DNA of 64,000 bases from Agrostemma githago (GCA_958450325.1 OY288256.1:48626953-48690952); one strand, 5' to 3'. Positions 1 through 12,179 are shown, counted from the first letter of the stretch. Notes: generated by a model not told the origin, from the sequence alone. Program-made: numbers and translations.

Positions 1-308
1 AAATTTTCAAAAATTAAGCAAGTCAATGAGTTAGGATTATTGATCCTACTGTCGCACATCTCGAACTAATAGTCTTGATGTATTTCGAAAATTGCAAAAA
101 TCTATGTCTGAACTACGGTCGGTTTGATTCCACTAATCGTGGATACGTAGGCAACCCCTCAAAAGGGTACAACCACTGCAATAACGAAAAGACAGGAACG
201 GTTTCCACTAATATGTCTTTTATTATTTCAAAAAATGCCTCACGCAAAAACAAATCACAAAAATCACACAAAAATAGTAGTAATACTTAAATAATAAAAT
301 TTAGGAGA

Positions 309-2093
309 CTACTCGTGCATTTTTCCCTTCCCCTTATCTTTCGGGTCACGCGGATCCCGAGGCCGGCGAGGCGGGGGCGAACGTTCCCTAATCACGAGTG
401 GAACTTCCTTTGCTCGAACCCGTTTCTTCGACTTCGGCTTCTCCGCCCTCTGCACGGGTTCAATCCGAGCCCGGATGCGCTCGGGTAGTCTATCCCGAGG
501 ACCAAGTCGGTCCTTAGCTGCCAGTCTTGGACCAAGTCTCCTTTCTAAGTCCGTCTGGGGGCCCGTTTTCCCCCATGTACCTTTAGAGCTGGACCCTCTA
601 GTCAAAGTCTTGGTCTTCCCCTTTTGGCCTGACATCAATCGGACCATCGTAGCCGGGGCATCGCCATCGTCAAAAAAGCCTCGATTATCCTTAACCTGTT
701 CTCGGCGCAGCAGGTCAAAGGCTTCATCAGTCTTTAAAGCAGCACGGGCTTTAGCAGAATCCGCCTGGGTCCACTTCGTGTAAGAATCTGACACCCAGAT
801 CGAAGAAGAAGCTCTAGAAACGGGCCAAGTGTGTCGGGTATACCATCTCAGCGCCCAGGTCTCACACATCACATCCGTTAGCTGGGTAGATTCACTCACA
901 ACCGCTTCAATCTCCGGAATTCTCTGGACCCGACCATATTGCCTGAGTATGCGATCGGGATAAAGGTGAATCGTCTGCCTAAAAGATAGGATTAGCTGAT
1001 AACGGGCCCTATCTCGCAACTCTAATCCAGTCCAGGCATAAATAGGCCACCAAGGTACGGTCCAACGGATCAATGGGCCTCCATGAAAGGATAGCAGCTC
1101 GTCCCAGAATTTTTGGGTAGTAAGGCGAGAAAAGTCAACAGTCCGTCTTCTTGTCATCACCTGATTTGGGCGATATCGGCTTACGTCTAGAGGAGGATCC
1201 AGGATCGATAACCTCTCAAAAAGCCATAGCTGAAAAGTCAAAATTGCAAAAAAATCAAAATCGATTTTCAAAAAAAAAAAAAAAAAAAACGGCAAAAAAA
1301 AAAAAAAAAAATTCGAAAAAAAAAGAAAATCGAAAAAAAAAAAATCGAAAAAGCCGAAAAAAAAAAAAAAAAAACGCGCGAAAATCAAGGACCCGGAAGC
1401 TCGGAAATTATAAAAATCAAAAATTGTAAAATCGTGGAAAAATCAGCCTACCTGTAGAAGCCGGGTGCTACCGGTCAGCCTAGTCGACGGGTCTTGCTTA
1501 CGATTGTCTAAGCCTTGGATAATCTCCCCTGAAATCAGCCAGGCTGGGCTGTGCTCTGTCTCCATTTGATCCGCCATGGAAAGAAGTCTAATATGGCCCA
1601 TGCACGATAACAGGTCCATTTGACCTTCGAACGCATAAACATGAAGCATGCAGAAGGTGAAGGCTCTACGGCTATATACCGGCCCGACCCGAACGTCATT
1701 TTGATTCAGGAATTTTTCGGCTAGGTCGATTAGGGAAATTGTGTCTCCTTCTGCCATGCGAGATACCTCCATATGGGAAAGCCCTAAAAATTCTCGTAGT
1801 TTCCTCCTTATATCTCGGATTGAAAACGGGACGGCAGGACGGAGTATAGGATTCCATCCCCCAACAGCAGCAATTTCCTCCGGAATAGGGCAAATTTCGC
1901 CTCGAGGAAATCTAAAGACATGATAAGTATTGTCCCAATAGGACAAACAAGCATCCAGGAAGTTACGGTCTACTTGCATTTGACGGATCGTAAAGAATTG
2001 GGTAACACCGTTTTGGTTCAAGATAACTTTATCGGCATCTTTAAATAGGCAGGACCAATCTTGCAACATCCCGACTAATCTATCAATACCCAT
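309..2093 (-). CDS. Antisense accessory ORF of element A: plant mobile domain / DUF7745-like protein, two exons
   Basis: Runs opposite to its host retrotransposon. Exon 1 is 2093-1452 (214 codons). The intron is 1451-1230, with GT donor after CTACAG and AG acceptor after GACTTTTC. Exon 2 is 1229-309 and stays in frame, giving about 520 residues. Exon 1 has the features FRFPRGEICPIPEEIAAVGGW (residues ~60-80) and a helical middle; exon 2 has PWWPIYAWTGLELRDRARYQ and RILRQYGRVQRIPE, which I recognise as the plant mobile domain / DUF7745 type. The C-terminal ~100 residues are basic and rich in K, R, P and G. The intron is almost pure poly-A on the plus strand; reading through it gives a spurious F-rich N-terminus. 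Extra antisense ORFs of this kind near the 3' LTR are known in Tat-lineage plant retrotransposons; their role is unknown. No stop interrupts the spliced frame, so it may be recent or functional. Confidence 0.72.
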
Positions 2094-2688
2094 GATGAAT
2101 TTCTGAAGAAAAAGGATTGAGTTACTTTAGAACTTATTTCTTTTGAAAGGAAAGGGTTGTGAGAATTATAAAAAATTGTGATCAAGGAAGAACTATTTAT
2201 AGCATGAAATTAGCTCTCCTTTTCATTATGGGATTCCTAATTCAAAGGGATTTAGCATACAGGCCTTCACCCTAGGATCTAGCTAAGTCATCCCGGGCAT
2301 TCCTATTTCTTCTCAGAGTCAAAATACTTTATTTTCAAAATACCTTCCAAATCAAAATTTCCAAAAAAAATCCTCTTTCAAATATTTTATTCCCCAGCAC
2401 GAGTCATTTTTTCCTAAAAATGTGTTACATGCAAGCTTTGCATAAATCATTCATACAGGACGGCTCAAGCAAAATTGTGCAAACAACTCCCCAGCGGCAT
2501 AGGCTTATATGACAAGCCCAAGTTCCCACGGAGTTATTATCATCAGCTCAGGTACATTTCTAATCTCAGGCTGGCGGGCCCTCACGCAGGTCTAACGGAC
2601 CTTAAACGACCCGACCGGAAGCTGCCAGGTTTTAATCTCTGATTGACCTGGTAGCTACTCTGACTTTCGCCTTGTCCAAGCCTCAGTC
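2094..2688 (+). other. Element A 3' untranslated region
   Basis: No coding frame between the antisense ORF start and the PPT. The stretch 2500-2580 (CAAGCCCAAGTTCCCACGGAGTTATTATCATCAGCTCAGG) corresponds to the last unit of the 64-bp repeat tract at 18769-19160 in element B, where this segment is amplified. The upstream part (2094-2230) may hold the promoter of the antisense ORF, but I see no clear TATA box. Confidence 0.5.
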
Positions 2689-2701
2689 AGAGTGGGGGCT
2701 C
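2689..2701 (+). other. Polypurine tract of element A
   Basis: AGAGTGGGGGCTC abuts the LTR start TGTAGACACC, the normal place for the plus-strand primer of an LTR retrotransposon. Confidence 0.75.
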
Positions 2702-5071
2702 TGTAGACACCCGCATTTTGACTGTCAGGTGTCTATAGCAGTTCCCGACAAACACCCGATGATGATCGGACGCAAACATGCTTTTATATATTCGGAAACG
2801 GGCTCAAAATCATTGGCATTTGGCTTGGGCTCATTATGGAGTACATATCTCACAAAACCGACCTCAAAATCAGGCCCAGTGGGTCGTTTCGAGTCAAATA
2901 AGACTAATTTGGGTCGATTCCGGCACCAGGGGTAAAACCGTCTTTTTACGACCGAGTCAAAACCCGGTCAAAGATTTTCCCGAGACACGTGAGTCAGCCG
3001 TGACACCTCACACGGCTGGTTCTCACTTCAATCCTACTAAAAATCAACTTCTTAAAATATTAAATAAATCCGTTTAAGGATAGGATTCGATCTCAAGTAG
3101 GAATTCTATCCGGAAACTGAATCGGATATCAACCGAGCACATAATACTCGGCCAAAACACCTACACCAGCCGAAATTCCTCCTCATACAGCCAAGATGTT
3201 GGCTTTTCCACCAAGAAACGGACTTTGCATTCCTTGAACTCTTACGTTTCCTATCCTAAGCGGTAGTTCAAACTCTCCTAGCCAAGGTCGGGAATCACCT
3301 ATAAATAGCCCCTTGCACACAACACAAAGAGAGAGAGAGAAAAAACATACATGAAATAATTATCAAACAACAACAAAATACATACACCCATCAACACATT
3401 CAAGCAATTGCTAGCATAAACATCGAAAAACCGATAATATCCCCGAAGGAAAACCGGCCCGTTGAACCCGAAACCCTTCACCCGACACGCGCCTAAACCG
3501 CACCATCACCACCCCACCAACATAAACTCGACGCTCCAAGTGCCCAAGCCACGTTCCGACGAGCCCTAATCCGAGTAGACTAAAACATGTAGGTTGAGGG
3601 TGCACAAAACCCGATCTCTTCCTTCTTCTCTTTCTCTCGTTTTTTCTACATACGGGTCGAGTCGTTTTTTTTTCCATTCGTCGAGTCTTTTATTTTTTTT
3701 TTCTAATATCGATAATAACAAATTTATTTTCATATTAACGAACATTCTTAAAACACGATATCAACTTTTTAGTCGAATATCGTATTAAAAGAATTATATT
3801 AAAATCTCGACGATATTAAAAATCGTTACATCTTTTTCAAATCACTCTTTACAAAATCTTTTTATTCATTCCGAATATTCGATATCGATTTCCTAATCGA
3901 ATATCGAATACGACGAATATCGAAAGCATAATATCGAGTATAAATTAATTCCTATTTTGAACGCGATTTATCCAAAATCAACGATTTCGAACAAAAAATA
4001 ATATTGGACAGACTCGTACGCGAGTCGCGCGCCTTACCAGGCGACTCGCGCACGAGCCTGGAACCCGGGTCTATTTTTTAGCTTTTTTCGTTCGTTTTAT
4101 TATTTCTTTTACGAAACGATTACAAAACTTATATCTTTTCTAAAACCATTCCGAATATTTGATATTGATTTTGTAGTCAACTATTAAATATCGAAAATAT
4201 TAAGTCGAGTGCAAATTAGACAATATTAGTACGCGATTTAATAAAATCATCGAAAATCGATTTCAAAACGGGCCACCACGCGACCCGCCGATGACCCGGG
4301 CGAGCCGCGCGGCCGGACGCTCTATTTTCTCGCTTTTCATTATTTTTCGAACATCTTTTTTTATACAAAACAACGTCTTTTTAATATTTTTCAGATTTCG
4401 ATTAATATTTATTTTCTCGATCTCGTTTATTATATTTGCTATATTATTTTACACAAATCGATACTAACTCGTTTGTTCATCTTGTAGCAAATTCATCTTT
4501 ATTTCATCTTTTGTTTTATTATACTAAAACGAACTCACATGCTAAATTCAACTTTGACGTTAACAATTTTGCATGCATTAAATCGACTTAGCAACCCATT
4601 CAATTCCTCGCATGTTTAGGAAAACAATGTTTGCATATCATTCATCGTATTACTAACGCGCGTATTCAAAAGTCATTCGATATCCTAGTAGAGGCCGCTA
4701 ATGTGCGGGCGGGGTTGGGTGTTCTTCACGAACTTCCCAACACGTACCCTCACCCCTTACTCAGAACCGTGGTTTCCGGATGTCCGAAACCATTGGCAAC
4801 GAGAGTCATTCAATATACGATTAACCGCTGTAGTCGGCATCTATATCGATATGCAAAGGGACGAGCCCAATAAACTCTCATATCGGAAATGGGTCGTATT
4901 TTACACGGCCCACTACGACATAGAGTGGGCTCGAACAGTTCCGAATAACCATAAAATTCGGTGGCGACTCCGACTTCGATTTAAATTTCCATTTGACCAT
5001 CTCATGGAGATTCATTCGCCTCCCCAAACCCGCGCGTGGCCGCGTCGGGGTGGACCTATGTCATGTCCACA
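2702..5071 (+). repeat. 3' LTR of element A
   Basis: About 2.37 kb, TG...CA ends (TGTAGACACC ... ATGTCCACA). The first ~100 bp and the last ~400 bp align with the element B LTRs, while the centre is diverged. A TATA box (CTATAAATAG) is at 3299-3308. At 4011-4062 there is a GC-rich inverted-repeat patch (GACTCGTACGCGAGTC, then GGCGACTCGCGC), at the same relative place where B carries CACTCGATCGAGTG palindromes. Many short ATATCGA/TCGATAT motifs fill 3700-4450. Confidence 0.88.
3299..3308 (+). promoter_or_regulatory. TATA box in element A LTR
   Basis: CTATAAATAG, at the same LTR position as CTATAAATAC in both LTRs of element B. It marks the likely U3/R promoter. Confidence 0.6.
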
Positions 5072-5350
5072 GTAATAAACATAACAATAATAAAGTAACC
5101 AAAATGCAAATTCAACATAATACAACTACAACTAAAACAGAAAACTACAACTACATGGAACCAACAAAAATATTTGGAATATTGACTTAAAAACGTATTA
5201 ATTTGGCTTAAATGCAATATTGACTTAATAAATATTTGGAATGAAAACATCAACAACACAAATCGGGAAAAAAAATATACGATGAAGTAATATCTAATGA
5301 AATCATAATAACCCACGTATCAAAAACTGTACTCAGCGACGTGTGACTTT
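5072..5350. other. Target-site sequence between elements A and B
   Basis: AT-rich sequence continuing, after removal of element B, into 21640 onwards. The first five bases GTAAT would be element A's right target duplication and the last five (ACTTT, 5346-5350) are element B's left duplication. No coding signal seen. Confidence 0.6.
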
Positions 5351-5782
5351 TGTAGACACCCACATTTCGACCGCCAGGTGTCTATAGCAGTTTCCGAAAA
5401 ATACCCAATGATGATCGGACGCAAACATGACTTAATACACTCGATTTTCGGACTCGAAATCAATAGTAGTTGGCACGAGCTTTTAGCGGAGTAAAAATCT
5501 CACCAAACAGACCTCAAATTCAGGCCTAGTGTGTCGTTCCCAGTCAAATGAGACTAATTTGGGTCAAAACCGAGACCAAGGGCAAAACTGTCTTTTAGCG
5601 ACCGGGTTAGACCCCGGTCAAAGATATTTCTGAGACAGAAAATCTATCACGAAGCATTCGGGAATCCAATTGGAAGTCCGATTCCTCACAAAAATCAACA
5701 ACGGAGAAGGATTAAGCAACCAAAACTCTTCCTTAAAGATAAAAATCGATCTCCAAAAGGAGACTTCTACCCGGCTCAGACC

Positions 5783-5877
5783 CACTCGATCGAGTGGACC
5801 AGCCACTCGGTCGAGTGAGACCATAAAAACCGCCGGATCTGGCACTCGATCGTGTGCTGTGCACTACTCGATCGAGT
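5783..5877. promoter_or_regulatory. Palindrome cluster upstream of element B TATA box
   Basis: Four copies of CACTCGATCGAGTG or one-to-two-base variants, starting near 5783, 5804, 5843 and 5864. Spacings are about 21, 39 and 21 bp. The cluster ends ~145 bp before the TATA box. The 3' LTR repeats it at ~19597-19705. Likely a protein-binding array; this is inference. Confidence 0.6.
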
Positions 5878-6022
5878 GACCCTTGTTCCAGCTGAAAACC
5901 GGGTGTTTCTTCCCATGCAAGCAAGTCTCTGCTATCCACAAACGGAATCCCACTTCACCCCAACCAGTTGTTTTCTTCCTTTACAAGCCATATATCTCTT
6001 ATCCCAAGAAATGTATTTCATC

Positions 6023-6032
6023 CTATAAATAC
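6023..6032 (+). promoter_or_regulatory. TATA box in 5' LTR of element B
   Basis: CTATAAATAC followed by a C-rich stretch; identical at 19850-19859 in the 3' LTR. Confidence 0.65.
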
Positions 6033-6910
6033 CCCACCCCCGCAACACAATTTCATCAGCAATCATCTATCATCAACATCCACGATACATGAACAATTCA
6101 CAACACAACAATTCCAATCCCGACATACACAAGTTACAACCCGAAATTCCAGCAATACTAGGCATATTATACTCCAATCTTCCCACTAGAAATCCTATAG
6201 GATTCCCGACCATTCACAACCCGAAATTCTAGGCAATTTTAGGCAAACCATATACAAACCCGAGAGCAAAACTCGCCAAATCCCATCCCTAACCATACAC
6301 ACCATAACTCACCTATATACATCTTAACGCTCCCGCGCCTAGGCCGCTACTACGAGTCCGTTTTGAGATAATCAAGCATGTAGGTTGAGGGTGTTACAAA
6401 TCCCGACTTCTCCCTTTTCTTCTCTTTCTCTCATCCGTCCGTCTTTTTATACGGGTCGTCGTCTCGTCTTAGATTTTTATTTATTTTCTCGTTACTAATA
6501 TCGATATTACCGTGCTATTTTCAATAAATCGTCGTCCCTAGGATTCGATATCGACTCTATAGTCGAATATCGGATCTAAAGGTATCAATCATTAAATCAT
6601 GTTAAGCATAATCCCGTTGAAGCCGAGTAATGATCACATGGTCCGAAAAGACTATTTACGACATTACAACGTGGAGGAATTATCTCGTCTTAATAACATC
6701 CAAAACGATTTCTAAACAACTATTTTCAAAATCCACTCTAAATGTTCGATATTGATGCTATAATCAAGTATCAAATATTACGAGTATGAATATTTAGGTT
6801 GAGTATAAATTGCATCGTATTTTTACGCAACCTAACCAAATTATCGATTTTCAAAACCAAAAGCAATTTTAGAGTCAAAAAGCAAACCAGACAGCAGTCC
6901 GTACAGGGGG

Positions 6911-6997
6911 CACTCGATCGAGTGGCACCCCAAAAATCGAACCAGAAACTTTTTTTCGAGACCACTCGATCGAGTCCCTCAATGACTCGATCGAATG
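6911..6997. promoter_or_regulatory. Second palindrome cluster in element B 5' LTR
   Basis: CACTCGATCGAGTG at 6911, CACTCGATCGAGTC at 6963 and GACTCGATCGAATG at 6984. The last two start 21 bp apart. The 3' LTR counterpart lies at ~20739-20825. Confidence 0.55.
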
Positions 6998-7807
6998 GAC
7001 CCTGGTATGTCGAAACCGTGAGTCTTTCAGCTACTTTCAAATCCCGATAAAATTATTTTAACAACTTCGGTAGTCACGTGTCAAGCCTATCACGTGTTCA
7101 CCTTTTCAAAACCATGCATCATATCTTCTAACTCGTTTGCTCTATCTTTGCGATTGTTATATTGTATCGTTGGTTGCATTGTATTTCCGAGTGGTATGCC
7201 ACTCGTATATTGTAATCTGTTGTCGCACTTTTTCTTATTTCGTTGTTTATTTTATTTTACTAAAATGAACATCACATACTAAAACAACTTTGACGATAGT
7301 TTAGATGCATTTAAACGACGTAGTCAAACATAATTCACATGTTTAGTCAAAACCCTGTTTGCATATCATTCAACCGTCAAACTAACGCGCGTACACGAAC
7401 AACGAACGATATCTAAGTAGAGGCCGCTAAGTGCGGGCGGGGTTGGGTGTTCTTTTTGAGCTTCCCAACACGTACTCTCACCCCTTACTCAGAACCGTGG
7501 TTTCCGGATGTCCGAAACCATTGGCATACGAGAGTCATTCAATACACGATTACCGATAATTTTGGTATTGGTATCGCAATGCAAAGGGACGAACCCCATA
7601 AACTCTGAAATCGGAATGAGCCGTACTTTGTGCAGGACCCACTACGACATAGAGTGGGTTCGAACGGGCCCGAACTCCCACAAAGTTTGGTGGCGACTCC
7701 AACTTCGATTTAAATTTCAATTCGAGATCCATCTCACACGAGATTCATTTGCCGCCCTAAACCCGCGCGTGGCCGCGTCGGGGTGGACCTATGTCATGTC
7801 CACAATT

Positions 7808-7825
7808 TGGCGACTCCACTAGGGA
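7808..7825 (+). other. Primer-binding site of element B (tRNA-Arg-like)
   Basis: TGGCGACTCCACTAGGGA starts three bases after the LTR end. The closely related TGGCGACTCCRCTGGGG is the primer-binding site used by Ogre/Tat-type plant elements and is attributed to tRNA-Arg. Confidence 0.75.
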
Positions 7826-9561
7826 TACCTGATGTACCACTTGTCATCGGGATTCTCAGGGTGAGACTCGAAAAGAAATCGTTCGACTAGTAATGTATGC
7901 GTTTTAGTTCGATGGTTCATGCATAACCCAAATCTTTCCCGGGCCGGTTACTTGTGACCGACGTCCCACTATACCGCGGTGCATTCCTAAATGGGTGTGC
8001 TAAAGACTCCGATGGCGGAACTCGTATGGGTTTCACGGCATGTTCTAAGTTTAACTTGGCTTAGGAAGTCCGTTCTGATTTACGAGAAAGTCATCGTTGT
8101 TGGTATAGACCCTATTTCGACCGACCGAGACTTAGTTTAAGAGCATACATGGTGTCGTTATATTGCTTCCATGACTACATGCTACTTGATCTCCATGTCA
8201 TCGTTTTTCGAAAATCGTCATTTCAAAAATGCATCTTTTCAAAATATCAAATTTTGAAAAAACCCGAAATACCGTCCGTTTGGGGACCCATCTTTTCAAA
8301 AAAAAATCCAATTTCAGAACCTGGAAAGCTGCCGAAATTTAGACTTAAGATTTGACTCAAAATACGCCTATTTTTTAACCGGCATGCTGTCCATTTCAAT
8401 ATTCAAATTTTCGATCACTATTCGATTTTGCGAATTTTCAAATTTCTATTTCAATTTTCAAATCGTCGAGGTTCCACATCAATTTTCAAATCTTCGAGAC
8501 GCCGCTTTCAATTTTCAAATCTTCGGGATCCCGTTTTCAATTTTCCAAATTTTTGGAAATTTATTTCCGATATTCAAATTTTCAAATATTCAACTTTTCA
8601 AAAAACCCGGGATACTATTGAAATTAGGACTTATGATTTGACTCAAAATAGCCTATTTTTAGCCGGTATTCTATCCATTCAAAAATTTTTGACTTTTCAA
8701 AAGTCTGGATCCTGTTTTCGGTTTTCAAATTTTCGGAAATTCATTTTCGATATTCAAAATTCCAAAATTCTGAAAATGCATCTTTTCAAAATATCCAATT
8801 TTCAAAAAAAATCGGAACGCTGCCGAAATTTAGACTTAAGATTTAACTCAAAACAAGCCTATTTTCTAGCCGACATGCCGCCCATTTCAAATTTCGAATT
8901 TCCGATCCGCTTTCGAATTTCGAATTTTCAAATTTCAATTTCAATTTTCATTTATTCAAAATTCGATTTTGATTTTCAAATCGTCGAGATGCCGTTCTCG
9001 ATTTTCAAATCTTCAAGATGACGTTCCCGATTTTTCAAATCTCCTAGATGCCGTTTTTGATTTTCAATCTTCGGGATCTTATTTTCGATTTTCAAAATTT
9101 TCGGAAATTTATTTTTGATATTCAAATTTTCGAAATTCCAAATAATCAGCTTTTTGAAAAGCTCGGTCCTGTCGGCATGCTGCCAACTTCAAAAGACGAG
9201 ACGGTCTCCCAATTTTTCAAAATGCGAAATTACTGGCAACCATTCTAATATTTCAAAATGCTCGGTCCTATTGGCCCACCACCAATTTTGTGTCCGTCCT
9301 CTCAATTTTCAAAATTCAATCCTTTTCCAAAACCTTCCTTATTTAGAAATTCAATCCTTTTCAAAAACCTTCCTTATTATAGGACCTACCGTAATCCGTG
9401 TGTCGGGTCTTTTCATAATGCATCGAAGGTCTATAGCGTCGAAACTTCGTCGATCCTACAACACGGGTTTCTTCCCCATCCTAGTCCGCCTTTTTCTAAA
9501 GGCATAACCGACCAACACGAGTCATACACTCGTAAATGGAAGGTTCGTCTACACTCGAGTC
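7826..9561 (+). repeat. Repetitive non-coding leader of element B
   Basis: No credible coding frame; short open frames exist only because the sequence is repetitive. A block beginning near CCGAAATTTAGACTTAAGATTTGACTC and running through CCTATTTT...CCGGCATGC occurs about three times (around 8330, 8615 and 8825). Within and between blocks a ~34-bp unit built on TTTTCAAATCTTCGAGATGCCG repeats at 8450-8580 and 8960-9110. Leaders rich in TTTTCAAATTTCG are common in Tat elements. The right end carries the CTAAC target (9562-9566) of element C. Confidence 0.6.
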
Positions 9562-9566
9562 CTAAC

Positions 9567-9639
9567 TAGAAAGGAGCGATTCCACAAGGAAAATGGGACC
9601 AAAACACTACAAAATAGGCACTACAAACTACACTTATCA
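9567..9639 (-). repeat. 3' LTR of element C, internally deleted to 73 bp
   Basis: Only the first ~70 bp of the LTR (in element orientation) survive, matching the plus-strand end of the 5' LTR at 15672-15739 almost exactly. About 1.56 kb is missing, yet the outer CTAAC duplication is still present four bases away, so the loss was internal to the LTR. Confidence 0.8.
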
Positions 9640-9653
9640 ACTCCCCCACACTT
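9640..9653 (-). other. Polypurine tract of element C
   Basis: On the minus strand AAGTGTGGGGGAGT abuts the 3' LTR, identical to the tract of element D at 44950-44963. Confidence 0.8.
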
Positions 9654-11390
9654 AACCCTTACTCGCCCTCGAGTAAGCACATACTATCTACTAAACTAGC
9701 CGAGTGGGTATTAGCGCACCCTACGCCCTTTCAACTCACGCGAGTACACTTAGAGGACAAGTGCACTCCGCAAGGCAAGTAAGGTCTTGCGACAAAACTG
9801 TGGATGCAACCGGACACGAAACACATAAACAAACAAACATACAAACAAACAAATAATCGGTTGCACCCAAAAGAAAACAAATACCGCTTCCCTCAAACAA
9901 GCGGTGAAAGAAGCACCGGTTTAGGACTCGAGGCAAGTGACAACGTTCCCAAGCTAATCATAAAAATCGAGATGAACTAAACCCTAATAGTATGACAACA
10001 AAGCAACAAAGACGTTGGTAACTTACCTAGGTCCTCCTAACTTTCTAAGAACGTACTACGGGACGATCGGCGGGATGGAAAGTGATGAACCACGGTGTTA
10101 GTCGACACTGTAGGTAAGTGAGACCCCGCCCCCTTTAGCGATGAGCCAAGAGGGTCGTCCCATGTCCAAAACCGCCTAACTAGTCCAAGTAAAAAGGTGG
10201 ATATGAATGCAAAATGAGGGAAGACCGACCATTACCGCTATCATCCTTCCTAGGGACTCGGTCCTTTGGTAGGCTCTTCACGGTAATATTCGGTAAAAGG
10301 CTTATTTTGAGATGTGGGGATTCTTTTTTGTGAGACGGGTTTTCTTTTGGCATTTTTCTTTTTCTTTTGCATTTTTGCTTTGTTTTGCTAAGCCATTTCT
10401 TTTTCTTCTTTTCTATTTTCTTTTGGCTTTTTTTTGCCTTTTCTTCTTCTTCAATCTTTTCTTTCTTTCATTTTCTTTCATTTTCTTTTCTTAGCCCTTT
10501 TTGGCTTGATTTGAGTTGTGGGCATTTCTTTTTGCAATAAGAAAGAGAGATTTCAACAAATTGCAACTTTATTGTGTGGATTTGTGTAGGAGGTAGGTGA
10601 ATGGGAGAGTCGGGACGGCGCCTTCCCTTCAAACCCACAAAAAGGGGTGAACTTGGACTAATCAAACAATCCTAAACACGGTCACCTAAGGGACGAGACT
10701 CGGTAACCAAGGCCTTTTCACACCGTGGGTGGTCAAAATGGTCAAAAGTGCAAATCCCGTAGTAAATCCCTAGTAAGCTAGGTGGACTCAAGGTAAAGGA
10801 CCAACGAAATCATTGATTTAGGGTCATTCTACTAGAGTAAAGTCCAAGACTAGATTTATACTACTAGGAAGGGAAAGTAAACACTCGCACACTAGTCTCT
10901 AAACCGGGTTTTCGAAAAACCTTTTTACACACAAGACACAACTACACAACACAAAACAAAGACTCAACAAGGAACGAAAGAAAAAGAAGCAAAAGCAACA
11001 AAACAAAAACAAAACAAAACAAAACGAACACATAAACAACAGAAACACCACCCGATCATCCAAACAAGCCACCAAATCAACCACAACTTTACAAAGCTCC
11101 ACCCGAGCACACAACATCACAATCTCCTCCAAACTCCGCAAGAGATAAAGAGGAAAAAGGGATAAAGATGTTACCGGAAGTCTTGAAAGCTCTCCAAAGC
11201 TATTGGTGATTTAAGCAACCTATAAGGAAAAAGGGAGGCAAAACACGCACACAAAACAAATATACGACACAAAAGAAAAAGACACAAAAAGAAAATCTTT
11301 TTGATTTTTGTGAAAAAATTTCAATTTTTTAGGGATTTTTAAGATTTTTCGAAAAACTATAAAAATAAAACTGACTACGCTAGAATATCG

Positions 11391-11406
11391 CTCCCCCACA
11401 CTTAAA
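11391..11406 (-). other. Second, internal polypurine tract of element C
   Basis: The minus strand reads TTTAAGTGTGGGGGAG, a near copy of the primary PPT and about 1.75 kb upstream of it. It is preceded by GAGGACATTGCTCG. The same arrangement occurs in D (46709-46724) and E (58453-58468). Confidence 0.6.
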
Positions 11407-12179
11407 CCGAGCAATGTCCTCATGCTCAATCATAGTGTGCGGAGACACAAAAGAAAAGAAAAAGGAAACTACGAAAATAAAGCTAAAAATCAAAAAGAAA
11501 GTGAAGAAATGGGTAGAATGTGTCCGGCCGGGGTGTAATCAAATCACCGTGGGCCGAGACAAGAAAAGATATGGATTGGGGAAGAAATAAAATAAGGAAA
11601 TAAAAGGAAATGGGAGGGGAGGGCTAGGTGTAATCAAGTCACCTAGCCCGGATTCCGCCTAAATCCGACTAAATCCTACAAAAAGGGTGAAAAACTTGTA
11701 AATTTGGATTTTTCGATTGACTCTCGATGTAGTCACATCATCGAGAATCGGGAGCTACCATACTAAGGCCTCGAAGGCCACCAAGACATCATGACTCAAG
11801 GGGAAGGGGGCAAACAAGAGAAAACAAGCGACGAAAGACGGAAAAGTAAGGATAGTTACCCAAACCAATCGGCTAGTAACTCACTCGCTCCATCGTCTCA
11901 ATGATCATTATAGGCACGTTGCTTGTCGTCATCGTTGTCATCCTTCTTCAAGCTTGAAAGTACCGCATGGTGGAGGTAGTAGGCTTGCCATAATGTGAGG
12001 GGATGGGATTTGATGTGAATACCGGTCTAAAGTGAATAGGAAATGAAGTGAGGGTATGCAAATGAAGTATGTGGGGCATATGATAAGAGTAAGGATAGGT
12101 AGGGAGGTTGGGAGGGGGTATATAATGGTTGGGTGGGCATTCATGACCAAGAAGAAGCAAAAGGGGGAGAAGAGGATCA

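Larger units (their letters stand above)
1..5071 (+). mobile_element. Element A: 3' part of a Tat-like Ty3/gypsy LTR retrotransposon
   Basis: The 3' portion of an LTR retrotransposon whose 5' part lies left of the window. It contains an antisense accessory ORF (309-2093), a purine-rich tract (2689-2701) and a complete 3' LTR (2702-5071) beginning TGTAGACACC and ending GTCATGTCCACA. The LTR ends match those of element B, which carries a Tat/Ogre-type tRNA-Arg-like primer-binding site, so A is placed in the same broad group. The motif around 85-170 (CTACGG...GGATACGTAGGCA) recurs in B at about 17735-17800, so this segment is a conserved post-coding region of both elements. The right target duplication would be GTAAT (5072-5076); the left copy is outside the window. 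Lineage assignment is from family knowledge and layout, not a search. Confidence 0.8.
5351..7804 (+). repeat. 5' LTR of element B
   Basis: 2454 bp, TGTAGACACC ... CATGTCCACA. It contains two clusters of the palindrome CACTCGATCGAGTG (5783-5877 upstream of the TATA box, 6911-6997 downstream) and CTATAAATAC at 6023-6032. It pairs with 19234-21634. Confidence 0.92.

Noticed and set aside
1240..1388. Phenylalanine-rich N-terminus on the antisense ORF of element A
   Set aside because: It is the reverse reading of a poly-A intron; the splice sites at 1451 and 1230 give a better protein.
5670..5939. Overlapping frames with repeated STRSS/LDRV motifs in B's LTR (also 19548-19766, 20570-20875)
   Set aside because: These come from translating CACTCGATCGAGTG palindromes in a non-coding LTR.
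10312..10494. Hydrophobic F/L-rich frames that look like membrane proteins (also 45506-45905, 58436-58669)
   Set aside because: Pyrimidine-rich tracts of Athila 3' regions; composition alone explains them.
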